30,760 bases of DNA from Iamia sp035765045 (lineage in GTDB: Bacteria; Actinomycetota; Acidimicrobiia; Acidimicrobiales; Iamiaceae): the NCBI GenBank assembly GCA_035765045.1, contig DASTYI010000061.1, positions 1 to 30,760 of the forward strand. Reading direction: 5' to 3'. The notes beneath the pieces were generated by a model, which was not told where the DNA came from, did not search any database, and saw only the letters and a program-made list of their open reading frames with translations. Numbering within the stretch: the first letter of the stretch is position 1; each line of letters starts with the position of its first letter. A program made the translations under genes and the position numbers. Below, in pieces: positions 22,567 through 29,745 of this stretch.

Positions 22567-22570
<4 letters not shown>
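21638..22570 (+). CDS. livG: LivG-type ABC ATPase
   Basis: A 310-residue ATPase subunit. Walker A is GPNGAGKTTFFNLL near residue 68, the signature is LSGGQRKLLEMARAL, and Walker B is MVMLDEPMAGVNP with the following H-loop in FVEHDMDVV. An N-terminal extension of ~35 residues and an acidic C-terminal tail (AEEEEQVLAEVEEAIAGEEAG) are longer than in standard LivG (~255 residues). The long IENLKLGGTGQRGENFFRGLF insertion is typical of LivG rather than LivF. GTG 21638 overlaps the end of livM. The stop overlaps the livF ATG (ATGA). Confidence 0.93.
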
Positions 22571-23334
<764 letters not shown>

Positions 23335-23357
23335 TTCCTCTCCCTCCCTCCCGCCCT

Positions 23358-23513
23358 GGCTCCCAGCTTTCCGGGCAAACGCGACCGTGGGGCACAAGAA
23401 CGTCTTCTTGCGAGCCAGGGGGCGCGAAAGCGCGACCTGGGGGCACAGGAAAGGAGGGCGGGAGGTTCTTGTGGGCCAGGGGTCGCGTTAGCGCGACGGT
23501 GACGCACAAGAAG
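23358..23513. repeat. Palindromic repeat array upstream of the DUF559-type gene
   Basis: Three units. The first (about 23358-23400) keeps only its right arm, GCGACCGTGGGGCACAAGAA. The second is 23403-23450, with loop AAAG between CGCG arms, ending in CACAGGAA. The third is 23464-23513: TTCTTGTGGGCCAGGGG then TCGCG, loop TTAG, CGCGAC, and CGCACAAGAA. The shared plan is TTCTTGTG...GGTCGCG, a 4-nt loop, then CGCGACC...CACAAGAA. The 248-nt gap 23335-23582 otherwise holds no gene. Confidence 0.8.
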
Positions 23514-23582
23514 GGCCGACGGGCGATGGGGCGTCGACGGCAGGCCGGTCTCGCTGTCGCAGGGTGCCGGCATGATCCGGCG

Positions 23583-24530
23583 ATGAGCACGACGAACGAT
23601 CTCCGCATCGCCTCCCTCGCCGCCGAGCAGCACGGTTTGGTGACCCGGGACCAGCTCCTCCGGGCGGGCCTCGCCCGCTCGACGATCTGGCGCCGCCGAT
23701 CCACCGGTGCCCTCGTCCCGGTCGGGTCGCGCACCTTCCGGCTCCCGGCGGTGGCCAACACGCACGACGGCGCCGTCCTCGCCGCCTGCCTCGACGTCGG
23801 CGGCGTGGCCTCGCACGAGACGGCAGCCTGGCTGCACCACCTGATCGAGCGGCCTCCTCGGATCCACGTGTGCGTCCCCCGGCACGGCCCCTGGACCGCA
23901 CCGACCCCACCCCCCGGCGTCGTCGTCCACTCCTCCACCGACCTGCCCGTCGGCGACATCACGCTCCGCCGAGGGATCCCGGTGCTCAGCGTCGCCCGCA
24001 CGCTCATGAACCTGGGCGCCCTCGTGCCCGCCGGGCTCACCCAGGAGGCGCTGGCCGAGGTGGTCGCCGTGGCGTGCGAACGGGGCCAGGCCTCCGAGCG
24101 GTGGCTGTTCTGGCTGCTGGAGCGTCGGCGGATCCAGGGCCGGGCCGGCACCATCGCCTTCGAGGAGGCGTTGGCCGAACGGGTGCAGCTCGGGCCGACC
24201 GAGAGCTGGCTCGAACGGGAGACGCTGCGCATCCTCGACGACGCCGGGCTCCCCCTGCCTCGTGTCCAGCAGCGTGTCGATCGGAGGGGCCGGTTCGTCG
24301 GCCGGGTCGACTTCCGGTATGACGATGCGCCGGTGATCGTCGAGTCCCTCGGCTACGCCACCCACCGCAGCCGTGCGGATCTCGAGCGGGACACCCGGCG
24401 GGCCAACATGCTCACCCTGGCGGGGAACGTGGTCCTCCAGTTCGGCTACGACCAGATCGTCCGTGACCCGGCCTCGGTCGCGGGCGATGTGGCCGACGCC
24501 CTCGGCCTCTCGGTCACCGCCGCGGCCTGA
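23583..24530 (+). CDS. AbiEi-like wHTH plus DUF559-type PD-(D/E)XK nuclease-like protein
   Basis: A 315-residue protein. Residues 1-60 are an AbiEi-type winged helix (IASLAAEQHGLVTRDQLLRAG, STIWRRRSTGALVPVGSRTF). The middle is the AbiEi-like core (GGVASHETAAWLHHL, IHVCVPRHG, DITLRRGIPVLSVARTLMNLG). Residues ~215-305 resemble the DUF559/Vsr-like endonuclease fold: ESWLERETLRILDDAGLPLP, a GRVDFRYDDAPVIVES strand pair carrying the Asp...Glu of PD-(D/E)XK, then GYATHRSRADLERDTRRANML. Such proteins are common and multi-copy in actinobacteria with unknown role; no AbiEii toxin is adjacent. ATG 23583 is chosen by the domain start; the frame runs upstream to a GTG at 23469 only through repeat DNA. 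It is bracketed by palindromic arrays. Confidence 0.8.
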   Translation: MSTTNDLRIASLAAEQHGLVTRDQLLRAGLARSTIWRRRSTGALVPVGSRTFRLPAVANTHDGAVLAACLDVGGVASHETAAWLHHLIERPPRIHVCVPRHGPWTAPTPPPGVVVHSSTDLPVGDITLRRGIPVLSVARTLMNLGALVPAGLTQEALAEVVAVACERGQASERWLFWLLERRRIQGRAGTIAFEEALAERVQLGPTESWLERETLRILDDAGLPLPRVQQRVDRRGRFVGRVDFRYDDAPVIVESLGYATHRSRADLERDTRRANMLTLAGNVVLQFGYDQIVRDPASVAGDVADALGLSVTAAA

Positions 24531-24552
24531 GGTCGACCCGCCGCCTGCCGGC

Positions 24553-24735
24553 TTCCTGTGCCCCCAGGTCGCGCTTCCGCGACCTGGGCCCCACAGGAAC
24601 GACCGTCCCCCCTTCCTGTGGCCCCACATCGCGCACTCGCGACCTCCAGCCCACAAGAAGGGGTCTTGTGGCTCCACGTCGCGCCTTCGCGACCTCCGGC
24701 CCACAAGAAGGGGTTCCTGTGGGGCTGAGGTCGCG
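24553..24735. repeat. Palindromic repeat array downstream of the DUF559-type gene
   Basis: Three complete units: 24553-24599 (loop CTTC), 24613-24659 (loop CACT) and 24664-24709 (loop CCTT). A left half-unit follows at 24714-24735. The first reads TTCCTGTGCCCCCAGG then TCGCG, loop, CGCGACCTGGGCCCCACAGGAA in its two arms, a near-perfect 21-bp stem. Unit starts are 60 and about 51 nt apart. The second and third units have diverged in paired positions (AAGAA versus AGGAA ends). The 300-nt gap 24531-24830 holds only these and the hairpin below. Confidence 0.85.
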
Positions 24736-24750
24736 GGGCTGGGCGCGGGG

Positions 24751-24777
24751 CGGCCCCCGGCGGGGGGCCGGGGGCCG
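24751..24777 (-). terminator. Terminator after the substrate-binding protein gene
   Basis: CGGCCCCCGGC (24751-24761) and GCCGGGGGCCG (24767-24777) form a perfect 11-bp stem with a 5-nt loop, about 54 nt past the stop of the minus-strand gene ending at 24831. Confidence 0.7.
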
Positions 24778-24830
24778 CTGCGGTGTTGGGTCGGCTCTGG
24801 TGAGCCTGGGTCAGGTCGGGGTGGCGGGGA

Positions 24831-26225
24831 TCAGCCGCCGGCCTCGAACTCCTCGCCCGTGGCGTTGCCCATGTTGCCGTCCGTGCCGTAGATCGGCACG
24901 GTGTTCGGGCCCGAGCCCTGCTTGATGAGCTCCGACACGATGCGGGCCGACTCCTCGAAGCCGATGACCACGATGGCGTCGGGGTCCTCACCGACGATCT
25001 GGTTCACCTCGGACTCGAAGGTCTGCGCATCGGGGGCGTACTGGACGGTGGTGAGCACCTCGCCGCCACCCTCCTCGAAGTACGTCGTCAGGTCCTCGGC
25101 CAGGCCGTTGCCGTACGAGTCGTCGAGGTTGATGATGGCGATGGTCGAGTTGCCGTCCTCGGCGATGACCTCGGCGAGGACGCTGCCCTGGAGGATGTCC
25201 GAGGGGGCGTTGCGGAAGTACAGGCCCTTGTCGTCGTAGTCGCTGAGCTCCTTCGACGTGTTGGCCGGCGAGAACATCGTGACGCCGGCGTTGACCACGG
25301 CGTCGATGACCGTCAGCGTCACGCCCGACGAGGCGGCGCCGATGATGGCGTCGACGTTCTCCGAGAGGAGGCGCTCGACCGACTGGCTGGCGATGTCGGT
25401 CGTCGTGTCGCCCGAGTCCGACTCGCTGATGACCACGTCCTGGCCGTTGAAGCCACCGGCCTCGTTGATCTCGGCCACGGCGACCTTGACGCCGGCGACC
25501 TCGGGCGGGCCGAGGAAGGCGAGGTTGCCCGTCTCGGGCAGCAGGGTGCCGAAGGTGAGGACGCCGTCACCGGGGCGATCGACCTCGGTCTCCGACAGGG
25601 GGATGTCGGCGACCTCCGGCGGGGCCTCGATGGTCTTGAACGTGGTGGCGTCCTCGTCGATGCGGTTGTCGGCACCGAACTGGAGCACGCCGTACGAGCC
25701 GATGGTCGGCTCGCCGTTGCCGGAGAACTCCAGCGGGCCCGAGATGCCGTCGTAGTCGACGTCGCCGCCGGCCTCGACGATCGCCAGGCAGTCGGCGTAG
25801 TTCGTGCACTTCTCGCCACCGGTGGTCACGCCGACGATCTCGGCGGCGTGGGCGCTGCCGTCGTCCTCGGCGATCTGCGCCGCCAGGGCGATCACGATGG
25901 CGGCGTCGTAGGACTCCGGGCCGTAGTTGAAGTCGGTGAGGCCGGAGTCGACCTCGAGCATCCGGTCCTGGAAGGCCTCGACCTCCGGGGTCGTCTCGGG
26001 CAGGGGCGTGGTGCCCTTCCAGCCCTCGAGGCTGCCCGTCGCCTCGCCACCGTCCTCGGGGGCCTCGGTGGTGTCCCCACCGTCGTCCCCGGAGTCGTCG
26101 TTGGCCTCCGTGGTGTCGCTGCTGCCCTCGTCGCCGCCGTCGTCGTCGTCACCGCAGGCCGCGGCGACGAGGACGAAGGTGAACAACAGGGCGAAGAGGC
26201 GCATGAGCACCCTCTTGTCTCGCAT
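24831..26225 (-). CDS. ABC substrate-binding lipoprotein, apparently circularly permuted
   Basis: A 464-residue amino acid type (Peripla_BP_6/LivJ-like) binding lipoprotein. The signal peptide ends at Cys24 (LVAAACGDDDDGG), followed by an acidic Thr-rich linker to ~63. Residues ~64-205 are what normally forms the C-terminal part (LEGWKGTTPLPE, FQDRMLEVDSGLTDFNYGPESYDAAI, GEKCTNYADC, DYDGISGPLEFSGNGEP, YGVLQFG). Residues ~221-464 are what normally comes first (VLTFGTLLPETGNLAFLGPP, AVAEINEAGGFNG, DAIIGAASSGVTLTVIDAV, TMFSPANTSKEL, YFRNAPSD, DSYGNGLAED), ending at GTDGNMGNATGEEFEAGG. Nothing is missing, only the order is exchanged. ATG 26225 has AAGGGA 9 nt upstream. It is the likely partner of livHMGF although on the opposite strand. 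Confidence 0.88.
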   Translation of the reverse strand: MRDKRVLMRLFALLFTFVLVAAACGDDDDGGDEGSSDTTEANDDSGDDGGDTTEAPEDGGEATGSLEGWKGTTPLPETTPEVEAFQDRMLEVDSGLTDFNYGPESYDAAIVIALAAQIAEDDGSAHAAEIVGVTTGGEKCTNYADCLAIVEAGGDVDYDGISGPLEFSGNGEPTIGSYGVLQFGADNRIDEDATTFKTIEAPPEVADIPLSETEVDRPGDGVLTFGTLLPETGNLAFLGPPEVAGVKVAVAEINEAGGFNGQDVVISESDSGDTTTDIASQSVERLLSENVDAIIGAASSGVTLTVIDAVVNAGVTMFSPANTSKELSDYDDKGLYFRNAPSDILQGSVLAEVIAEDGNSTIAIINLDDSYGNGLAEDLTTYFEEGGGEVLTTVQYAPDAQTFESEVNQIVGEDPDAIVVIGFEESARIVSELIKQGSGPNTVPIYGTDGNMGNATGEEFEAGG

Positions 26226-26292
26226 GTATCTGTGTCCCTTCAGATGTGGTGTCGCCGACCCCGTGACCCCGAAGGCCGGGCCGACGGGCGGC

Positions 26293-26298
26293 ATCGTA
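26293..26298 (-). promoter_or_regulatory. Possible -10 box of the substrate-binding protein gene
   Basis: TACGAT on the minus strand, about 67 nt before ATG 26225, is a good -10 match. No convincing -35 is found at the expected distance. The leader contains the AAGGGA ribosome binding site. Confidence 0.3.
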
Positions 26299-26364
26299 GG
26301 GGTTCGTCGCAGTGCGTGCCCGCGGTCGTCGACGCTCCGTCACCCGATGTTCACACTGCCGACC

Positions 26365-26673
26365 TCAGGCCTCGACGGGACCCGGTCCGGAGATGTCGAC
26401 CGGGGTCCACGTGGGGAAGGCGAGGTGCTCGACGCCGAGGTGGTGGACGATCCGGCCCCGGGCCACGAGCTGCTCGACGCACGGCCGGGCGACCTCCCGT
26501 CCGCCCGCCATCAGGACGTACTCGGCGAGCGGCAGGAGGATCGGCCCCTCGTCGGCGTCGCCGTCCCGGAGCACCGCCTCCACCTCCAGCGTCGGCCGGC
26601 ACGGGTGCGACGGGTCGACGACGAAGCAGTGGTACACGACCCCCTCGAACACGCTGAGGGCTCTGATCCTCAC
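26365..26673 (-). CDS. Hypothetical protein, 102 residues
   Basis: I do not recognise this protein. From GTG 26673 it reads VRIRALSVFEGVVYHCFVVD, then PTLEVEAVLRDGDADEG, PLAEYVLMAGGREVARPCVE and HHLGVEHLAFPTWTP. It is predicted mixed alpha/beta, soluble, with two cysteines and no signal or membrane segment. The composition looks like real protein up to this start; further upstream the same frame becomes Arg/Ser/Pro-rich like a shadow frame, which is why I place the start here. No ribosome binding site is obvious. The 139-nt gap to the substrate-binding gene holds that gene's leader. The decamer GATCCTCACG at the 5' end recurs about 110 nt upstream (26666 and 26776). Confidence 0.5.
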   Translation of the reverse strand: MRIRALSVFEGVVYHCFVVDPSHPCRPTLEVEAVLRDGDADEGPILLPLAEYVLMAGGREVARPCVEQLVARGRIVHHLGVEHLAFPTWTPVDISGPGPVEA

Positions 26674-26851
26674 GGGTGCCGTCGGCTCGGTGGCGATGTG
26701 GGCTCTGCTCGGCGGGGCCTCGCAGGGAGGGCGCCGTGCCTGTCGGGTCGCCTCGCCTGGCGGCTCGGCTCCGTGATCCTCACGTGAGGCGGGGCGTCGC
26801 CGGGAGGGCGACGATGGGGGAGGGGGCGGCCACGGGCGCCATCCTGGCAGG

Positions 26852-27367
26852 GTGACAGCCGAGGACCCGCCCGACGCCCGCGGCGCCGACGACCCGGCCG
26901 ACGTCGCCGCCCTGGCCGCCTTCGCCGCCGCCCTGGCCGACGGGGTCGAGGCCCACCTGGCCGGCTGGGTCGAGCGGGTCGTGGCCGAGCGGCACCGGCA
27001 GTGGTCCGGGACCGACCTGCCGACCTCGGTGCGCGACGCCGCCCGCACCGCCGGCGCCGCCGCCACCACCGAGGTCGCCCCCCGGGTCCGGGCCCTGCTC
27101 GAACGGGACGTGGACGACCAGCCGACCGGGCCGTTGGCGCTGCTGCGGGCGGCCGCCGCCCACCCGACGGCGGTGCTGCGGGCGGCGGGCGTCCCGCCGG
27201 TGGTGCGCGACGAGGTCGCCACCCGCCTCCAGCCCGAGGACGTCTACGACCTCGCCCCGGCCGCCTTCGCCGACATCCACCCCGACCTCCACGAGGCGGG
27301 GATCACCTGGGGCGCCGCCAAGGCCCACGTCGTCCTGGCCCGCCGCCGGCGGGAGGGCCGGCGCTGA
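26852..27367 (+). CDS. Hypothetical helical protein, 171 residues
   Basis: I recognise no family. The protein is rich in Ala, Arg and Asp and almost entirely helical: residues ~20-60 (VAALAAFAAALADGVEAHLAGWVERVVAERHRQW), a second helical block ~65-115, then EDVYDLAPAAFADIHPDLHEAGITWGAAKAHVVLARRRREGRR at the C-terminus. No signal peptide or membrane segment. Codon positions follow the strong third-position GC of real genes. GTG 26852 is the likely start; the preceding ~178 nt (26674-26851) hold no gene I can support. Its stop is 3 nt from the stop of the convergent cold-shock gene, with no hairpin between them. Confidence 0.65.
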   Translation: MTAEDPPDARGADDPADVAALAAFAAALADGVEAHLAGWVERVVAERHRQWSGTDLPTSVRDAARTAGAAATTEVAPRVRALLERDVDDQPTGPLALLRAAAAHPTAVLRAAGVPPVVRDEVATRLQPEDVYDLAPAAFADIHPDLHEAGITWGAAKAHVVLARRRREGRR

Positions 27368-27370
27368 GGC

Positions 27371-27571
27371 TCAGACGACGCGGACGTTGAGCGCCTCGTC
27401 GCCCTTGCGCCCCGGGCCGATCTCGAACTCGACGTTCTGGCCCTCCTCGAGGTTGCGGTACCCGTCGCCCGCGATGTTCGAGAAGTGGACGAACACGTCG
27501 TCGCCGTCGGAGCGGGAGATGAACCCGTACCCCTTCTCGGTGTTGAAGAACTTGACGGTACCGGTCGGCAC
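27371..27571 (-). CDS. Cold-shock domain protein (CspA family)
   Basis: A 66-residue single-stranded nucleic-acid-binding protein with one cold-shock domain. It has TGTVKFFNTEKGYGFISR containing RNP1 (KGYGFI), VFVHFSNI as RNP2, and GQNVEFEIGPGRKGDEALNVRVV at the end. GTG 27571 is preferred over ATG 27592 because it gives the usual length and start (VPTGTVKFF), with AAGAGG about 7 nt upstream. The ATG would add seven atypical residues. The Rrf2 regulator gene lies 74 nt upstream on the same strand. Confidence 0.92.
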   Translation of the reverse strand: MPTGTVKFFNTEKGYGFISRSDGDDVFVHFSNIAGDGYRNLEEGQNVEFEIGPGRKGDEALNVRVV

Positions 27572-27645
27572 GGGAACACCTCTTGCTGTCATGCGCCGCA
27601 CCACAGCGGTGCGGTGCCGAGAGCCTAGGCGGGGCCGCCGGGCCC

Positions 27646-28128
27646 CTAGTGCGGGTCCCAGGCGCCGGGGGCGTCGGCCAGGGCGTCGACCTCGGGGGCC
27701 AGCGCCCCGGCGGCCAGGTCGGCCAGCGTCGTCCGCTCCAGCACGGCCCGCAGGTTGGCCCGCAGGGCGATCCACATCCGCTGGAGCGACTCCAGCCCCT
27801 CCCGGTAGGAGATGTCCTCGGGGCGCTCGCCCCGGACGTCGGCCAGCGGCCCCTCGACGGCCCGGATGATGTCGGCGATGGTGATCTCGCCGGCCGGCCG
27901 GGCCAGGCGGTAGCCGCCCACGGCCCCGCGCTGGCTGGCCACCAGCTGGGCCCGCTTGAGGTCGGCCAGGATCGACTCCAGGAACTTGGGCGGGATGTCC
28001 TCCTCGGCCGCCAGGACGTGGGCCTTCATCGGCTCGGGGCGCTCGCCGTCGGCCTCCGCCCGGGCCGCGGCGAGCGCCAGGGCGATCCCGGCCCGGACGG
28101 CGTAGTCGACCTTGGCGGTGGTGCGCAT
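27646..28128 (-). CDS. Rrf2-family transcriptional regulator
   Basis: A 160-residue winged-helix regulator of the Rrf2/IscR/CymR family. The N-terminus MRTTAKVDYAVRAGIALAL is classic, as are AEEDIPPKFLESILADLKRAQLVASQRGAVGGYRLARP (recognition helix and wing) and ITIADIIRAVEGPLADVRG. There is no cysteine anywhere in the protein, so it cannot carry the IscR or NsrR Fe-S cluster through Cys ligands. It is closer in that respect to CymR-type members controlled by a partner protein or ligand. The gap to the divergent KTSC gene is 50 nt and may hold its own operator. Target genes are unknown. Confidence 0.9.
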   Translation of the reverse strand: MRTTAKVDYAVRAGIALALAAARAEADGERPEPMKAHVLAAEEDIPPKFLESILADLKRAQLVASQRGAVGGYRLARPAGEITIADIIRAVEGPLADVRGERPEDISYREGLESLQRMWIALRANLRAVLERTTLADLAAGALAPEVDALADAPGAWDPH

Positions 28129-28178
28129 GGCCCGATCATGTCATCCGGGGGGCGACGGCCGAGGTGTCACCATGTGGC

Positions 28179-28388
28179 GTGCGCAGACAGCCGGTGGACT
28201 CTCGGAGCATCGCGTCGGTCGGCTACGACCGGGCGACGGCGACGCTCGAGGTGGAGTTCCGCAGCGGCCGGGTGTACCGCTACTTCGCCGTCCCGGCCAC
28301 CGTCCACCGCCGGCTGGTCGAGGCCGACTCGATCGGGGCCACGTTCAACCGCGAGGTGCGCGATGCGTACCCCGTCACCGAGGCCTGA
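28179..28388 (+). CDS. KTSC-domain protein
   Basis: A 69-residue protein of the KTSC family: RRQPVDSRSIASVGYDRATATLEVEFRSGRVYRYFAVPATVHRRLVEADSIGATFNREVRDAYPV. In many members the first block reads KxxV(S/D)SSxIxSIGYD and a later SxGxxFN is conserved; both are present. The function of the family is not known; it sometimes occurs fused to nucleic-acid enzymes such as lysyl-tRNA synthetases. GTG 28179 gives the usual start; GTG 28164 in the same frame is an alternative. There is no clear ribosome binding site. Confidence 0.82.
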   Translation: MRRQPVDSRSIASVGYDRATATLEVEFRSGRVYRYFAVPATVHRRLVEADSIGATFNREVRDAYPVTEA

Positions 28389-28392
28389 CCCC

Positions 28393-28398
28393 TAGCCT
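28393..28398 (+). promoter_or_regulatory. Probable -10 box of the flavoprotein gene
   Basis: TAGCCT is followed by GCGGGG and ATG 28405, the leaderless arrangement. It lies just after the KTSC stop, so the gene may be transcribed separately. Confidence 0.4.
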
Positions 28399-28404
28399 GC
28401 GGGG

Positions 28405-29745
28405 ATGCCGGAGCGCGTAGTGGTCATCGGGGGTGACGCCGCCGGCATGGCCGCCGCCTCGCAGGCCCGCCGGCTCCACCCCGGCCTCGACATCGTCGCC
28501 CTCGAGCGGGGCACGCGCACCAGCTACTCGGCCTGCGGGATCCCCTACCTCGTCGCCGGTGACGTCGACGGCCCCGACGACCTGGTGGCCCGCACGCCCG
28601 ACGAGTTCCGGCGCGAGCACCGCATCGACGTCCGCATGCGCCACGAGGCCATGGCCGTCGACCTCGACGCCCGCACCGTCGAGGTCCGCAGCATCGAGCA
28701 CGACCGGACCTTCCGGCTCGGGTTCGACCAGCTGATGATCGGCACCGGCGCCCGCCCGATCCGCCCCGACCTCCCCGGGATCGACGGCGACCAGGTCCAC
28801 GGCGTCCAGACCCTCGACGACGGCTGCCGCCTCCTCGCCCACGCCCGGGACGCCCACTGCAAGGACGTGGTCGTCGTCGGCGCCGGCTACATCGGGCTGG
28901 AGATGGCCGAGGCCTTCCACCGCTGGGGCGCCCGGGTCGTCCTGATCGAGGGCAACGAGCGGCCGATGAGCCGCACGCTCGACCCCGACATGGGTGACCG
29001 GCTGGTCGACCAGGTGCGCCGGCTCGGCATCGAGGCCCGCTTCGGGGAGCGGGTCGAGGGCTTCGAGCCCGGCGCCGTCCACACCGCCTCGGGTGCGGTG
29101 CGGGCCGACCTCGTCGTCCTCGGCCTCGGCGTCGCCCCCGAGTCCACGCTGGCCGAGCAGGCCGGGCTGACCCTCGGGGTCCGGGGCTCGATCTCGGTCG
29201 ACCGCCGCCAGCAGACCAGCGCACCCGGCGTGTGGGCCGCCGGCGACTGCGCCGAGACCTACCACCGCGTCAGCCAGCGGCGGGTCCACGTCGCCCTCGG
29301 GACGGTCGCCAACAAGACGGCCCGGGTCGCCGGGGTGAACATCGGCGGTCGCTACGCCACCTTCCCCGGGGTGGTCGGCACCGCCATCACCAAGGTGTGC
29401 GAGACCGAGGTGGCCCGCACCGGGCTGTCGACGACCGAGGCCGAGCGGGCCGGCTTCGAGGTCGTCACCGCCGTGGTCGAGGCGACGACCCGGGCCGGTT
29501 ACTTCCCCGGCGCCGAGCCGATGGTCGCCAAGGCCATCGCCGAGAAGGGCACCGGTCGCCTGCTCGGGTTCCAGATCGTCGGGGGGCAGGGCGCGGCCAA
29601 GCGCATCGACACCGCCGCCACCGCCATCACCGCCGAGATGACCGTGATGGACGTCGTCGAGCTCGACCTGGCCTACGCCCCGCCGTTCTCCTCGGTGTGG
29701 GACCCGGTCCAGGTCGCCGCCCGGGCCGCGGTCCGAAAGGTGTGA
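28405..29745 (+). CDS. FAD-dependent CoA-disulfide-reductase-like oxidoreductase
   Basis: A 446-residue pyridine nucleotide-disulfide oxidoreductase. The FAD dinucleotide motif VVVIGGDAAGMAAASQARR is at residues 5-23. A single redox cysteine, Cys44, lies in SYSACGIPYLVAGDV, the signature of CoA-disulfide reductases and related NADH oxidases, not the CxxxxC pair. The NAD(P)H motif VVVVGAGYIGLEMAEAF is near residue 155, and GVWAAGDCAETYH is the second FAD contact. The C-terminal dimer domain ends with LAYAPPFSSVWDPVQVAAR, as in the CoADR group (the Tyr of YAPPFS is a CoADR active-site residue). The likely reaction is reduction of CoA or related disulfides, persulfides or polysulfide. The glnD start overlaps its stop. 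Confidence 0.9.
   Translation: MPERVVVIGGDAAGMAAASQARRLHPGLDIVALERGTRTSYSACGIPYLVAGDVDGPDDLVARTPDEFRREHRIDVRMRHEAMAVDLDARTVEVRSIEHDRTFRLGFDQLMIGTGARPIRPDLPGIDGDQVHGVQTLDDGCRLLAHARDAHCKDVVVVGAGYIGLEMAEAFHRWGARVVLIEGNERPMSRTLDPDMGDRLVDQVRRLGIEARFGERVEGFEPGAVHTASGAVRADLVVLGLGVAPESTLAEQAGLTLGVRGSISVDRRQQTSAPGVWAAGDCAETYHRVSQRRVHVALGTVANKTARVAGVNIGGRYATFPGVVGTAITKVCETEVARTGLSTTEAERAGFEVVTAVVEATTRAGYFPGAEPMVAKAIAEKGTGRLLGFQIVGGQGAAKRIDTAATAITAEMTVMDVVELDLAYAPPFSSVWDPVQVAARAAVRKV

Noticed and set aside
23469..23582. N-terminal extension of the DUF559-type protein from a GTG at 23469
   Set aside because: It would be encoded by the palindromic repeat and family members start near the IASLAAEQHG helix.
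23583..24530. Complete AbiE type IV toxin-antitoxin system
   Set aside because: No AbiEii-type nucleotidyltransferase toxin is adjacent and the protein carries a nuclease-like C-terminus instead.
24553..24735. Regular repeats resembling a CRISPR array
   Set aside because: The units are themselves long palindromes with 13 nt or less between them, there are no unique ~30-nt spacers and no cas genes.
26666..26785. Direct repeat GATCCTCACG at about 26666 and 26776
   Set aside because: Only ten bases match and there is no other structure; chance is likely at this composition.
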